Of a DNA stretch of 64,000 bases, positions 18,503 through 28,829 are shown piece by piece. The stretch is from Bacillus methanolicus (GTDB lineage Bacteria > Bacillota > Bacilli > Bacillales > Cytobacillaceae): the NCBI RefSeq assembly GCF_028888695.1, contig NZ_PNFF01000001.1, forward strand, positions 186,001-250,000, in the 5' to 3' direction. Within the stretch, counting starts at the first letter, position 1, and each line of letters starts with the position of its first letter. A program made the translations under genes and the position numbers. The notes under the pieces were generated by a model that saw nothing but the letters and a program-made list of their open reading frames with translations, made no database searches and was not told the DNA's origin.

Positions 18503-19331
18503 ACATAATGACCAAATAAATGGCAGATGCTAAAATGATTCGATAAATGGCAAAAGGAACAAGTTTTACTTTATTGATCAATTTTAAAAAGAAACGAATG
18601 GAAATCAGGGCAAATACAAATGCACTGATAAATCCCGCAATGAAAAAGGGAACAGCGTCTAACGTGAAGTATTGCCAGTTCTTAATCAATGAAAGGCCAC
18701 TCGCTCCCAGCATGACCGGTACGGCCATAATAAACGTAAAATCGGATGCTGCACGATGGCTTAGACCTAAGAGAACGCCTCCGGAAATGGTAGAGCCGGA
18801 TCGAGAAAAACCCGGCCACAAAGCAATACATTGGAATAAGCCGATCGCTAGTGCCTGCTTATATGTAATTTGGTCTACGCTTTCTACTTTTGGCTGAGCT
18901 GGTCTAAACCAATCAGCCACCAACATTAAAATCGCCCCTACGACTAATCCGATGAGCACTGTATTTATAGAAAATAAATGTTCATCGATATAGTCTTCAA
19001 ATAATAAACCAAGTATAGCTGCCGGCAATAGGCCAATTATTACTTGTTTCAATTCTAATTTATGCTCATGCTCTTGGTTTTCCGTTGGATCTTTCTTTAA
19101 TCCAAGTAAACTCATAAACCGATCTTTAAATATAATGACAACGGCTAAGATGGAACCTAATTGAATCACCACTTTAAATGTATTTGCCACTTCTGGTGAA
19201 AATAATTCTTTAGATTTAAACATGATGTCATCCACGATAATCATGTGACCAGTTGATGATACAGGTGCAAATTCTGTTAGTCCTTCAACGATTCCTAAGA
19301 TAATGGCGACAAAAATTTCCCACAAATTCAT
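18501..19331 (-). CDS. uppP: undecaprenyl-diphosphatase UppP (BacA)
   Basis: Integral membrane phosphatase that recycles undecaprenyl diphosphate for cell-wall synthesis and can give bacitracin resistance. The 276-residue protein carries both family signatures: EGLTEFAPVSSTGHMI near the N-terminus and GFSRSGSTISGGVLLG in the second half, with about eight membrane helices. The start at 19331 follows AAAGGAG; an upstream in-frame start lacks a site. An IS66 copy lies about 76 bases upstream and may have changed its promoter. Confidence 0.93.
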   Translation of the reverse strand: MNLWEIFVAIILGIVEGLTEFAPVSSTGHMIIVDDIMFKSKELFSPEVANTFKVVIQLGSILAVVIIFKDRFMSLLGLKKDPTENQEHEHKLELKQVIIGLLPAAILGLLFEDYIDEHLFSINTVLIGLVVGAILMLVADWFRPAQPKVESVDQITYKQALAIGLFQCIALWPGFSRSGSTISGGVLLGLSHRAASDFTFIMAVPVMLGASGLSLIKNWQYFTLDAVPFFIAGFISAFVFALISIRFFLKLINKVKLVPFAIYRIILASAIYLVIM

Positions 19332-19488
19332 TTTTTCTCCTTTACAGACAGCCAAATAAGATGTATAAATCTCGGATTGCTGTTTTCTCTTTTTCTCTCA
19401 AATAAACGTAACCGTAAAATAGTTCCCACCTATTAACCTAGATGACACTTTGAGATAATCTCTTCAAATCAATATTTGAGGAGGTTTT

Positions 19489-19818
19489 TTGATGTCTCGA
19501 GCAGAATTGCGAAAAGAATGGGAACTTCGGATCGCTGAGTTTAGGGCAAGTGGACAAACCCAATCCAAATGGTGTGCTAACAATAATGTGAAGCTCCATC
19601 AATTAAAATATTGGCTTAAGAAAATTGAAAACACAAATCGGATCTCAGCACCATCACCTAAATGGGTCTCGGTCACAATGGATGAACAATATGCCGAATC
19701 AAAAGACACTTCATTATCCTTACAGATTAAAATAGGTCAAGCATCCATAGAGGTTAAACCAGGTTTCGACCCATCTTTCCTTGCGGAAGTCGTCAGGACG
19801 TTAAGATCGCTATGTTAA
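19489..19818 (+). CDS. tnpA: IS66 TnpA, copy 2
   Basis: 109-residue accessory protein with an HTH-like region (QSKWCANNNVKLHQLKYWLKKI) and the terminal IEVKPGFDP motif. Clearly homologous to 12579-12905 but diverged. Overlaps tnpB by 7 bases. Confidence 0.85.
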   Translation: MMSRAELRKEWELRIAEFRASGQTQSKWCANNNVKLHQLKYWLKKIENTNRISAPSPKWVSVTMDEQYAESKDTSLSLQIKIGQASIEVKPGFDPSFLAEVVRTLRSLC

Positions 19819-20168
19819 ACGAAACAATGATCGCGAATGTTTACCTCGCCCGAGGGAGTACAGATTTGCGCAAATCCATTGATGGATTGGCTGCGTTGGT
19901 GAAAGAAGGGTTTGATCTAGACCCCTTTTCGCCTAGCTACTTTGTCTTTTGTAATCGTAATCGGGATAAACTGAAAATCCTTCATTGGGAGCACAATGGC
20001 TTTTGGCTCTATTATAGACGTTTAGAGCGCGGAAAATTTCAATGGCCAACGGAAGAAAGTGATGTACCGCTAAAATTAAGCCGCCGCCAGTTCCGTTGGT
20101 TACTTGATGGACTTCCACTTGAACAGCGCCAGGCTCATCCTGAAGTTACCGCGAGGACAGTCATATAA
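19812..20168 (+). CDS. tnpB: IS66 TnpB, copy 2
   Basis: 118 residues, with DLRKSIDGLAALV, FCNRNRDKLKILHWEHNGFWLYYRRLERG and RWLLDGLPLEQRQAH motifs of IS66 Orf2. Confidence 0.92.
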   Translation: MLNETMIANVYLARGSTDLRKSIDGLAALVKEGFDLDPFSPSYFVFCNRNRDKLKILHWEHNGFWLYYRRLERGKFQWPTEESDVPLKLSRRQFRWLLDGLPLEQRQAHPEVTARTVI

Positions 20169-20238
20169 AATCATATTTTTTTTATTTACACACCAATTTT
20201 TAAAAGGGATTGATCATAATTTGTCGAATAGATAAAGT

Positions 20239-21822
20239 ATGAAAAAGACAACGAAAACACCCACCCAACCAACTGAAAATCTTCAAAAACGATGTGAATC
20301 CCTTGAAAAGCAAGTCGCTGAACTGACTGTAAAACTAAAATGGTATGAGGAACAGTTTCGCCTCAGCCAAAAAAGACGATTCGGCTCTTCAAGTGAAAAA
20401 ACACATTCCGATCAACTAGAGCTTTCGCTCTTTAATGAAGCAGAGGTAGAAGCAGCCTCCAATTTAGAGGAGCCTGCTTCTGAAACCATTACCTACCGTC
20501 GTCGTAAAAAACGTGGTCAACGTGAAACGATGCTAGAAGACCTGCCTACGGAAACGGTTGAATACCGCCTTTCCGCAGAAGATCAGGTCTGTTCGTGCTG
20601 CGGTGGATCTTTACATGAAATGAGCACGGAAGTGCGTCAAGAAATCAAAGTCATTCCAGCTGAAGTAAAAGTGGTTAAGCATGTCCGTTATGTCTACGCC
20701 TGTCGCCGTTGTGAACGTGAGGAGATCCATACACCGATTGTCACAGCGTCTATGCCGGCACCTGTCTATCCGGGCAGTTTAGCTTCTCCTTCAAGTATGG
20801 CGTATGTGATGAGTCAAAAATATGTGGAAGGGCTGCCTCTTTATCGCCAGGAAAAGCAGTTTGAGCGATTTGGGTTTACATTATCCCGGCAGACGATGGC
20901 GAACTGGATGATCTATGGCGCAGATCAGTGGTTACGTTTAATTTATGATCGGATGAAGGATCATTTACTTAAACAGGAGATTCTCCATGCGGATGAAACC
21001 ACTTTGCAGGTGCTCCATGAACCAGGTCGAAAGGCAACATCCACTTCTTATATGTGGCTTTATCGCACTGGAAGAGAAGGTCCGCCGATTACTCTTTATG
21101 ATTACCAACAGACACGGGGAAAGGAACATCCTCGCAAATTTCTGAATGGTTTCAAGGGCTACCTTCATGTGGATGGCTACTCTGGTTATCAAGGGGTGCC
21201 TCATGTGACCCTGGTAGGTTGCTGGGCGCATGCAAGGCGTAAGTTTGATGAGGCCTTAAAGGTTTTACCGGCTTCAAAACAATCCGCTTCGGTAGCTGCC
21301 AAGGAAGGGCTCAATTTCTGTAACCAACTTTTTGCGATTGAGCGTGACTTAAAGGATTCAACTCCTGAAGAACGCCATAAAAGTCGTTTGGAACGCAGCC
21401 AGCCAGTGCTGGATGCTTTTTCAGCATGGCTAAAAACGCAAAGGTCAAAAGTCCTCCCAAAAAGCGCCCTTGGCCAGGCAATCCAATATTGCCTGAACCA
21501 ATGGGATAAATTAGTGGGCTTTTTAAAAGATGGTCGGTTAGAAATCGATAATAACCGTAGCGAACGTTCAATCAAACCATTTGTAATTGGCCGCAAAAAT
21601 TGGTTGTTTGCCAACACCACACGGGGCGCTCAAGCCAGTGCAACGATTTACAGTATTATTGAGACAGCTAAAGAGAATGACTTAAATCCATTTACCTATC
21701 TCACCTATCTTTTTGAGAAACTACCAAACATGGATACTAAAGATAAAGATGCCTTGGATCAATTAATGCCTTGGTCATCAACGATCCCATTAGTTTTTCG
21801 AGTGTTTAAAAAGAATACTTAA
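20239..21822 (+). CDS. tnpC: IS66 transposase TnpC, copy 2
   Basis: 527-residue DDE transposase. N-terminal coiled coil, CSCCGG...CRRCE zinc-binding region, [18 protein letters not shown] and [18 protein letters not shown] motifs. The frame is complete. Confidence 0.93.
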   Translation: MKKTTKTPTQPTENLQKRCESLEKQVAELTVKLKWYEEQFRLSQKRRFGSSSEKTHSDQLELSLFNEAEVEAASNLEEPASETITYRRRKKRGQRETMLEDLPTETVEYRLSAEDQVCSCCGGSLHEMSTEVRQEIKVIPAEVKVVKHVRYVYACRRCEREEIHTPIVTASMPAPVYPGSLASPSSMAYVMSQKYVEGLPLYRQEKQFERFGFTLSRQTMANWMIYGADQWLRLIYDRMKDHLLKQEILHADETTLQVLHEPGRKATSTSYMWLYRTGREGPPITLYDYQQTRGKEHPRKFLNGFKGYLHVDGYSGYQGVPHVTLVGCWAHARRKFDEALKVLPASKQSASVAAKEGLNFCNQLFAIERDLKDSTPEERHKSRLERSQPVLDAFSAWLKTQRSKVLPKSALGQAIQYCLNQWDKLVGFLKDGRLEIDNNRSERSIKPFVIGRKNWLFANTTRGAQASATIYSIIETAKENDLNPFTYLTYLFEKLPNMDTKDKDALDQLMPWSSTIPLVFRVFKKNT

Positions 21823-21980
21823 ATCATAACTAAATCCCCATCTACTTATAGGTGGGGATTATTTGACGCTTACAAATAAACTTAACCATACATATAGAGC
21901 AAGTCTACTATCTGGCATTATAACAAAACTTTATTATAATCTGTATGTTCTAAACATTTCCAGTTAATATATGAAATAGG

Positions 21981-22016
21981 AAAAAAGCTTGGGTTTAGTA
22001 TGAATCCAAGCTTTTT
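21981..22016. terminator. Terminator of spo0M
   Basis: AAAAAGCTTGG pairs with CCAAGCTTTTT, with T runs on both sides. It lies between the IS66 copy and the convergent spo0M gene. Confidence 0.75.
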
Positions 22017-22076
22017 CACATTGCTAAAAAAGGGGGTTTCTCCTTTATTTTTTAAATAAATGGATCATCTATATTC

Positions 22077-23039
22077 TTAGTCCTCATCATCAGTAAAATC
22101 ACCAAAATCCATACCTGCTAAATCAAAATCCTCTTCATCTAAACCTAAGGACTCTGTCGCATCTTCTAACATTTCATCTACACCGAAGCTATCCATCATT
22201 TCATTTAATAACATACCACCCAAGACACCCATCGCCATTCCTCCAACCATGCTTCCAATGCTACCCGATATACCGCTTTTGTGATAAAGTTGATGAACAT
22301 AGGAAAATGGTTGTCTATACAATTCCGGTTGTTGGACTATTTCTACAATATACTCTTTGAGAGAGGAAACTAACTTATCTTCATTCTCTAGTAATTCTTT
22401 TGACAAAACAAACTCTCGTTTTGCTTCAATTTCTCCGTAGCCAGACCGACAATCAACTTCCATCCAAACTTGGATTCCTGTTTCAACATAAGCAAAGCGG
22501 ATTTCTAATTCATTGATTTGGCCCGCAAATAACTGCGTAGGAAAAAACTCAAACTCTTGACCATATGCATCAAGCTTTCCTGAAGTAGATTTTTCTCGGA
22601 AACCTAGACGGGAAAGAGCATTAAAAATGGATTGAATTTCTTTCGATGCTCCAATTGTAACATAATCAATATCTGTCCGATCAACGCCTCCCTCAATATC
22701 AAGATGGGTATCAAAGTAATAAGAAACAGGCCCTCTTGATAACGGAAGAGTTGGTGGTATACGATAATGAAATGGAAAACGTTTTTCTTCCTTTTTTGAA
22801 ATAACAAACGATCCGGTTAATGGTACCATTTCAACTTCACGTGAAATAGATTGGCCATTCTTTGTTGTAACAATCATCATAAACTTAACTGCAAGCTGAT
22901 TAATCTTTTGATCTACTTCGCCCCCCTTTAAAATAACCTCTCCTTGTACAACTTCATTAATTTCATAAGGACGATTTTCAATTTGTAAATCTACTGTCGC
23001 AGCTCCCTTACCTAATTTCGCTAAGAATTTCTTGAGCAT
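22077..23039 (-). CDS. spo0M: sporulation-control protein Spo0M family
   Basis: A 320-residue soluble protein of the SpoOM/arrestin-like family. The N-terminus (MLKKFLAKLGKGAATVDLQIE..., then VQGEVILKGGEVDQKI) and the beta-rich middle match Spo0M, which affects sporulation and cell shape in B. subtilis. The C-terminus has a glycine-methionine-rich segment (SIGSMVGGMAMGVLGGMLLNEMM) and an acidic tail. GGAGAC-type sequence precedes the ATG. It is transcribed away from the merR operon. Confidence 0.87.
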   Translation of the reverse strand: MLKKFLAKLGKGAATVDLQIENRPYEINEVVQGEVILKGGEVDQKINQLAVKFMMIVTTKNGQSISREVEMVPLTGSFVISKKEEKRFPFHYRIPPTLPLSRGPVSYYFDTHLDIEGGVDRTDIDYVTIGASKEIQSIFNALSRLGFREKSTSGKLDAYGQEFEFFPTQLFAGQINELEIRFAYVETGIQVWMEVDCRSGYGEIEAKREFVLSKELLENEDKLVSSLKEYIVEIVQQPELYRQPFSYVHQLYHKSGISGSIGSMVGGMAMGVLGGMLLNEMMDSFGVDEMLEDATESLGLDEEDFDLAGMDFGDFTDDED

Positions 23040-23381
23040 TCTCTTGTCTCCTTTCAGTCAATTCTTTCTTTTTATAATTAAATTAGGAATAATAAATAAC
23101 TGGATGATCATCTCAAGATTGTTTATATTTTATTTTTCATTCTATCTCACTCATTTTAAATTTTAATGAGATCTCTACACAAAATATATTATGATCAACA
23201 AATGTTCATTAAATTGTCACTTTAAATGAAAACCAGATTTTCGATATAATGTGTTGTATAATAATAATAATAGCTTAGAATTTTGAAACCTTTTGTTACA
23301 TCTTACGTATAACATAACAAATTGGTTTTACTTTTTGTCAAACCATCACGTTATACTTGATTATTTTAAGGGGGTGATTCG
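23040..23381. promoter_or_regulatory. Divergent promoter region of spo0M and the merR operon
   Basis: An AT-rich 342-base space with several TATAAT-like sequences (near 23256 and 23268) but no -35 I trust. MerR proteins often bind a dyad within their own promoter; I cannot define one here. Confidence 0.35.
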
Positions 23382-23797
23382 ATGGGGCTAAAAAATACCG
23401 AATTGGCGAACTTGCAGAATTGGCGAATGTTACAAAGCGTACCATCGATTATTACACAAATTTAGGATTACTAAAAGCAGAACGTACTGCTTCTAATTAT
23501 CGTTATTACTCTCAAGAAGCATTAGAAGATTTAAGGTTTATCGAAGCCTGTAAAAAGCAACAACTAACCTTGCAGGAAATCAAAGAAGCACTTGTAAGGA
23601 GAAAACAAGGAAAGCAGACTGACATTGTTAATCAAGCAAATGATATAGCAAATCAAATTCATCACTTAAAAGAAAAAATTGAAGATTTATTGCCTTTAAT
23701 TGAAAATCTTAATGAAAAAGAACGAAAACACATTACAAAAAGGCTGTCACCTGAAAGTATAACACTCATTCAAACTTTACTCATGTTATTAGGTTAA
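23382..23797 (+). CDS. MerR-family regulator with an apparent -1 frameshift at its start
   Basis: Winged-helix regulator: RIGELAELANVTKRTIDYYTNLGLLKAER is a typical MerR DNA-binding domain, followed by a coiled-coil dimerisation helix. The only ATG with a ribosome site (GGGGGTGATTCG before 23382) is out of frame with the body. Reading ATG GGG CTA AAA AAT and slipping one base back on the A-run gives M-G-L-K-K-Y-R-I-G-E-L, the expected start. Either one A was lost from an A7 run, or the A-AAA-AAT heptamer causes programmed frameshifting. It heads an operon with the two genes after it. Confidence 0.75.
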
Positions 23798-23813
23798 AAA
23801 GGAGGAACCAAAC

Positions 23814-24509
23814 ATGTTTTTTCATCCAATGGATTTCTTGATTCTTATTGCATTTGGACTTTCGATTTGGGCACAATTCAAAGTAAAAGGAAATTTCAAT
23901 AAGTGGTCAGAGGTACCAACACGTTCTGGGTTAACCGGTGCTGAGGTGGCAAGACGCATTCTCGATCGGAATGGCTTGCATCATGTTCCTGTTGAAGTAG
24001 TTCCAGGTACTTTAACAGACCATTATGATCCGCTTAGTCGTGTTGTTCGTTTATCTGAACCCGTTTACTACGGATCATCCATTGCTTCGATTTCTGTTGC
24101 TGCTCACGAAGTTGGTCATGCGATTCAACACCAGCAATCTTACGGAGCATTAGTCTTACGCCACCGTATGTTCCCGTTAGTGAACTTTACATCCGGAATT
24201 GCTCCATTTTTGTTGTTAGGCGGATTTTTATTCCAAAGCCTCTCACTGATCGGTATTGGAATTATCTTTTTCTCAGCAGCTGTTGCCTTCCAATTAATTA
24301 CTCTGCCTGTTGAGTTTAATGCCAGCTCAAGGGCTAAAAATTTAATGTTGGCTGAAGGAATTATGTATAATGAAGAGGAAAAAGGCGTTAATAAAGTGTT
24401 AAATGCTGCTGCTTTAACATATGTAGCCGCTGCTTTAATTTCCGTCTTAGAGTTAATCAAATATGTCATGATTTTCTTCCAGGGACAAGGACAAACAGAA
24501 GAAGAGTAA
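23814..24509 (+). CDS. zinc metallopeptidase (YugP-like)
   Basis: A 231-residue membrane protein of the neutral zinc metallopeptidase family. HEVGHAIQH gives the zinc ligands (HEXXH). Hydrophobic segments flank it: one at the N-terminus, two after the motif and one near the C-terminus. Related to YugP of B. subtilis. AAAGGAGG precedes the start, 16 bases after the regulator. Confidence 0.87.
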   Translation: MFFHPMDFLILIAFGLSIWAQFKVKGNFNKWSEVPTRSGLTGAEVARRILDRNGLHHVPVEVVPGTLTDHYDPLSRVVRLSEPVYYGSSIASISVAAHEVGHAIQHQQSYGALVLRHRMFPLVNFTSGIAPFLLLGGFLFQSLSLIGIGIIFFSAAVAFQLITLPVEFNASSRAKNLMLAEGIMYNEEEKGVNKVLNAAALTYVAAALISVLELIKYVMIFFQGQGQTEEE

Positions 24510-24586
24510 AACAAGATTTTTAACCATTTTTCATTTAATAGGAGGTGCTCCTGACTCGTTTCGTCTATACGAGTCAAGGATAATCA

Positions 24587-25924
24587 GTGGAAATAGTTAA
24601 CCTGATATTAGTTGCCATTTTAATCGGACTTACGGCATTTTTCGTTGCTTCCGAATTTGCCATGGTAAAAATCAGATCGACACGAATCGATCAATTAGTC
24701 GCAGAAGGAAATAAAAATGCGATTGCCGCCAAAAAAATTATTTCGAACTTAGATGAATACTTGTCCGCCTGCCAGTTAGGTATTACAGTGACAGCATTGG
24801 GATTAGGATGGTTAGGTGAACCAACCGTTGAACACCTGTTGCATCCTTTGTTCGAAAAGCTAAATTTAGATGAGTCTCTTGTAAGCATTCTTTCTTTTAC
24901 TTTTGCCTTTGTATTGATTACGTTTTTACACGTCGTAGTCGGTGAGTTGGCTCCAAAAACGTTTGCCATTCAGAAAGCAGAATCCATTACAATGTTATGT
25001 GCACGTCCTTTAATGTTCTTCTATAAAGTCATGTACCCATTTATTTGGGCATTAAATGGTTCAGCACGTGCATTTACAAAATTGTTTGGCTTTAAGCCGG
25101 CATCGGAACATGAAGTGGCTCACAGTGAGGAAGAGCTGCGTATCATCCTTTCGGAAAGTTATGAGAGAGGTGAAATCAATCAGTCTGAATTCAAATATGT
25201 AAATAACATTTTTGAATTCGATGACCGGCTTGCCAAAGAGATTATGGTTCCCCGTACAGAAATCGTCAGTGTTTCAAAGGATGACACCATTGAAGACTTC
25301 TTAAAAATGGCAAAACATGAAAAATTTACTCGTTATCCTGTTGCTCTTGAAGGAGATAAAGACCACATCATAGGATTGGTCAACATAAAGGAAGTATTAA
25401 CAGACTGTATTCATGGGATGGATATAAAAGAAAAAACAATTGAATCTTATACGAAGCCAATCATCCAGGTAATTGAATCCATTCCCATCCACAATCTATT
25501 ACTAAAAATGCAGAAAGAACGTATTCATATGGCCATCTTGATGGATGAATATGGTGGAACAGCCGGGCTTGTAACCGTTGAGGACATTTTGGAGGAAATC
25601 GTAGGTGAAATTCAAGATGAGTTCGACATCGATGAAGTACCTGAAGTTCAAAAAGTACAAGAAAATCACTATATTTTTGACTCCAAGGTTTTAATTGATG
25701 AAGTGAATGATTTATTGGGAACAAATATTGAAGAAGAAGATATGGATACAATTGGCGGCTGGATGCTCACCCAGAACTTCGATCTTGAAAAAGGTGAATC
25801 TGTGGTGTTTGGTGGATATGAGTTTAAGGTACTTGAAAGAGAGGAACACTATATTAAACGAATTGAAGTTTTTCCAACCAAGGTCGATCCTGAGGTTCTA
25901 CAAGAAACAGAGATAACGTCCTAA
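24587..25924 (+). CDS. hemolysin C / CorC-type transporter with CBS domains
   Basis: A 445-residue membrane protein: an N-terminal CNNM/DUF21 domain with about four hydrophobic segments, two CBS domains in the middle ([13 protein letters not shown]..., then [33 protein letters not shown]), and a C-terminal CorC_HlyC domain ([28 protein letters not shown]). The family is linked to Mg2+ or cobalt efflux. The GTG start at 24587 is preceded by AAGGA. A 7-bp hairpin GACTCGT/ACGAGTC lies between a stronger AGGAGG and this start and could affect translation. Confidence 0.87.
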   Translation: MEIVNLILVAILIGLTAFFVASEFAMVKIRSTRIDQLVAEGNKNAIAAKKIISNLDEYLSACQLGITVTALGLGWLGEPTVEHLLHPLFEKLNLDESLVSILSFTFAFVLITFLHVVVGELAPKTFAIQKAESITMLCARPLMFFYKVMYPFIWALNGSARAFTKLFGFKPASEHEVAHSEEELRIILSESYERGEINQSEFKYVNNIFEFDDRLAKEIMVPRTEIVSVSKDDTIEDFLKMAKHEKFTRYPVALEGDKDHIIGLVNIKEVLTDCIHGMDIKEKTIESYTKPIIQVIESIPIHNLLLKMQKERIHMAILMDEYGGTAGLVTVEDILEEIVGEIQDEFDIDEVPEVQKVQENHYIFDSKVLIDEVNDLLGTNIEEEDMDTIGGWMLTQNFDLEKGESVVFGGYEFKVLEREEHYIKRIEVFPTKVDPEVLQETEITS

Positions 25925-25934
25925 TAGTATAAAG

Positions 25935-25971
25935 AAAAGGCATGTACAAACAAGAGTGTACATGCCTTTTT
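25935..25971 (+). terminator. Terminator of the merR-peptidase-CorC operon
   Basis: AAAAGGCATGTACA pairs with TGTACATGCCTTTT around an 8-base loop and is followed by T residues. An IS3-family element starts 5 bases later. Confidence 0.88.
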
Positions 25972-26023
25972 ATAATGGACCCATAAAACTAGACACGAAA
26001 TGAGGAGATGTTAAAGTAGGTTT

Positions 26024-26315
26024 ATGAAAGAAAACGATATACACCAGAGTTTAAATCCCAGATCGTGCTAGAGGTCCTAAAAGAAGAAAAAACTATGAGT
26101 GAAATTGCTTCCTCTCATGGAATCCATGTGAATCAGATCCGGCAATGGAGGAATGCGTTTCTTGAACAAATTGCCCCAGTTGTTTGCGAAAGAAAATAAG
26201 AAAGTAGATCAAATGAAGGCTGTCTATGAACAACAAATTGAAAACCTTTATGCCGAAGTCGGTCGTTTAACCACGCAATTGTCGTGGCTTAAAAAAAAAT
26301 CTGGCCTTAAGGAGT
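26024..26315 (+). pseudogene. IS3-family element C OrfA, frameshifted
   Basis: The HTH part E-R-K-R-Y-T-P-E-F-K-S-Q-I-V-L-E-V-L is one frame off the only nearby ATG. After FLEQ the reading shifts again to L-P-Q-L-F-A-K-E-N-K-K and runs through a coiled-coil helix to a stop at 26315. At least two indels are needed to explain it. Confidence 0.75.
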
Positions 26316-26333
26316 AGGGCAGAACGTATTGAC

Positions 26334-27137
26334 ATGATTGATTGGGACGATGCAGAACTCCCTATTGCCACCCAGGCTGAATTGCTCGGACTCAATCGGT
26401 CCAGCTTGTATTATAAGCCTGTGGAGCCTTCTCCTGAAGAAGTGTTCATCAAGCACCGAATTGATGAAATTTACACCAAGTATCCGTTTTTTGGCTCCCG
26501 GCGGATCACGGCCGTTCTGAATGAAAACGGGTTACACATTAACCGAAAGGCCGTTCAGCGCCATATGAGGGAGATGGGGATTGCCGGGATTTCACCTGGC
26601 CCCAACCTTAGTAAGCGCAACCTGGAACACCGGATTTATCCCTATCTTCTTAGAAATCTCGACATCACTCACCCCAACCAGGTATGGGGGATTGATATCA
26701 CTTACATCCGGCTTCAACGCGGTTGGATGTATCTCGTCGCCATTATTGACTGGTATTCCCGTTACGTCGTTAGTTGGGAGCTGGATCAGACGCTGGAAAT
26801 CGATTTTGTCCTTGAAGCCGTCAAACGGGCGCTGTCGCACGCTCAACCTGAGATTATAAACAGTGATCAGGGCAGCCACTTCACCAGCCCGAAATATACC
26901 GAGCTGGTACTGGATAAGAAAGTTCAAATCAGTATGGACAGCAAAGGTCGGGCTCTTGACAATATCATTACCGAGCGATTGTGGCGGACGATTAAATATG
27001 AAGAGGTCTACTTGAAGGAATACGAGAGTCCAAGAGAAGCAAGAAAAGAGATCAATAACTATCTCCATTTCTATAACCATGAACGCCCTCATCAATCATT
27101 AGGCTATAAACCACCTGCCTCTGTTTATGGCCTGTGA
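26334..27137 (+). CDS. IS3-family element C OrfB transposase
   Basis: 267-residue catalytic part with an HTH_21 segment (YPFFGSRRITAVLNENG) and DDE residues in VWGIDITYIRL, INSDQGSHF and IITERLWRTIKYEE. Open, but probably not made as a fusion because orfA is broken. Confidence 0.88.
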   Translation: MIDWDDAELPIATQAELLGLNRSSLYYKPVEPSPEEVFIKHRIDEIYTKYPFFGSRRITAVLNENGLHINRKAVQRHMREMGIAGISPGPNLSKRNLEHRIYPYLLRNLDITHPNQVWGIDITYIRLQRGWMYLVAIIDWYSRYVVSWELDQTLEIDFVLEAVKRALSHAQPEIINSDQGSHFTSPKYTELVLDKKVQISMDSKGRALDNIITERLWRTIKYEEVYLKEYESPREARKEINNYLHFYNHERPHQSLGYKPPASVYGL

Positions 27138-27329
27138 GTGATTCATCCTTTATAGAGGATCCTTCTCACGGGAGAACCTGTCAAGGATTCGGCAGAGCCC
27201 TCGCTTCGCTCGCCCTTGACAGAACCTCCCCTGAGAAGGAAAAATAAAAGCAGGATGAATCACTCCAAAAAAATGTGTACTCCCACTTTATTGGCCTCAA
27301 TGAGCACCCCAAGCTCTAGAATGCAGATA

Positions 27330-27434
27330 TCCTTTTTGGTTTCTGCCCCACCTTAAAAAAATAAAATTAGTGTCTTGATGATGGGGTCCACCATATTTCT
27401 TTGGAATTACCCTTCTTTTAACAGAGAAAAGCAG
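27330..27434 (-). other. Remnant sequence with an IS3-like end
   Basis: On the minus strand TGGACCCCATCATCAAGACAC resembles the left end of the IS3-family element at 25976 (TGGACCC...AGACAC). No ORF is supported. It is probably what remains of another IS copy. Confidence 0.35.
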
Positions 27435-27708
27435 TGAATCGGCTACACTTAACTGGACAAAAAAATTAAGGTCAGGTAGACTAACCATCCAATCTGGGTA
27501 TACTGCTAATCAAGCATAAGAGATCCCATACCAGCAACTTTACTAGGAGAGGCGGGTATGCTAGCCTGTTTGGCAAGCCAGATGTTTTCATCATCTGGTT
27601 TCCTGGCTGGGAAAGCATGCCCGTAGAGGCTCCTTGTCAAGTTGCGGTGTTTACCCTCTAAATTTGGAAGTCTACTTCATCTCATTCAGTTAATGGAGGT
27701 ACGCCGAT

Positions 27709-27990
27709 ATGACGAGAGCTAGAAGAACATTTACTCCCGAATTTAAAGCTCAAATGGTCAAACTATATGAAAGTGGTAAGCCTAGAAAAGACATTATAAG
27801 TGAATACAATTTAACGCCTTCGGCATTAGACAAATGGGTGAAACAGAGCCAAACATCTGGTTCATTTAAAGAGAAGGACAACCGAACACCTGAAAAAGAA
27901 GAACTGATCAAGCTTCGTAAAGAAAATCAGCGTTTACTGATGGAGAATGATATTTTAAAGCAAGCTGCGCTGATACTAGGACGAAAGTAA
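27709..27990 (+). CDS. IS3-family element B OrfA, copy 2
   Basis: 93-residue HTH and leucine-zipper protein, identical in sequence to the copy at 16489-16770. Confidence 0.9.
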   Translation: MTRARRTFTPEFKAQMVKLYESGKPRKDIISEYNLTPSALDKWVKQSQTSGSFKEKDNRTPEKEELIKLRKENQRLLMENDILKQAALILGRK

Positions 27991-27992
27991 AT

Positions 27993-28829
27993 GTGATTAA
28001 AAATAATCGTCACAAATACTCGATATCAGCAATGTGCGACGTCCTACAACTCCCAAGAAGTACCTATTATTATGAAGCAAAAGAGCAATCTAAATCAGAT
28101 GATGAACTTACTGTTACCATAATCGATATTTTTCATAAAAGCCGCCAGAACTATGGCACTCGTAAGATAAAACATGAGTTGAAAAAACTCGGTAAAATTG
28201 CATCCAGAAGACGTATTGGCCGAATCATGAAAGAAAATGGGCTAGTATCAAAATATACAGTTGCCCAGTTTAAGCCACATGTGGATAAATGTAATGAATC
28301 TAAAGTTGAAAATGTGTTGAATAGGGAATTTGATCAACAAAAGGAATTAACGGTTGTAGTCAGTGATTTAACATACGTAAGGGTCCAAAAAAATTGGCAT
28401 TACATATGTCTATTTGTTGATCTTTACAATAGAGAAATTGTTGGACATAGTGCCGGTCCTAATAAAGATGCTGGACTAGTCTACCAAGCCTTATCAACGA
28501 TTAAAGCTGATTTAAGACAAATTCAACTATTTCACACAGACCGAGGAAACGAGTTTAAAAACAAGACAATCGATGAAGCTTTAGAAACATTCGAGATTAA
28601 ACGGTCGTTAAGCATGAAAGGTTGCCCATATGATAACGCAGTAGCCGAAGCCACATTTAAAATTATCAAGACAGAATTTGTAAAAGGTAAATATTTTGAA
28701 AGTTTAGAGCAATTAAAATTGGAATTAGATGATTATGTACATTGGTTTAATCATATAAGAATTCACGGAACACTCGGGTATTTAAGCCCTATTGAATACA
28801 AAAAGGAACACCTTAAAAAAATTGTCTAG
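27993..28829 (+). CDS. IS3-family element B OrfB transposase, copy 2
   Basis: 278-residue DDE transposase. It differs from copy 1 by D to E in L-E-T-F-E-I-K, S to T in H-G-T-L-G-Y and I to K in E-Y-K-K-E-H, plus silent changes. All changes lie near the 3' end. Confidence 0.92.
   Translation: MIKNNRHKYSISAMCDVLQLPRSTYYYEAKEQSKSDDELTVTIIDIFHKSRQNYGTRKIKHELKKLGKIASRRRIGRIMKENGLVSKYTVAQFKPHVDKCNESKVENVLNREFDQQKELTVVVSDLTYVRVQKNWHYICLFVDLYNREIVGHSAGPNKDAGLVYQALSTIKADLRQIQLFHTDRGNEFKNKTIDEALETFEIKRSLSMKGCPYDNAVAEATFKIIKTEFVKGKYFESLEQLKLELDDYVHWFNHIRIHGTLGYLSPIEYKKEHLKKIV

Larger units (their letters stand above)
19408..21873 (+). mobile_element. IS66-family insertion sequence, copy 2 (2466 bp)
   Basis: Ends with CGCTTAC at the right and begins GTAACCG at the left. 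An exact 8-bp duplication AAATAAAC lies at 19400-19407 and 21874-21881. It carries tnpA, tnpB and tnpC, all open, and sits just upstream of uppP, pointing away from it. Confidence 0.92.
25976..27300 (+). mobile_element. IS3-family element C, decayed
   Basis: Begins TGGACCCATAAAACTAGACA; the right end, on the opposite strand, reads TGAGGCCAATAAAGTGGGAG, an imperfect inverted repeat. orfA is frameshifted, orfB is open. A GC-rich hairpin lies between orfB and the right end (27180-27240). No clear target duplication is seen, so the ends are approximate. Confidence 0.75.
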
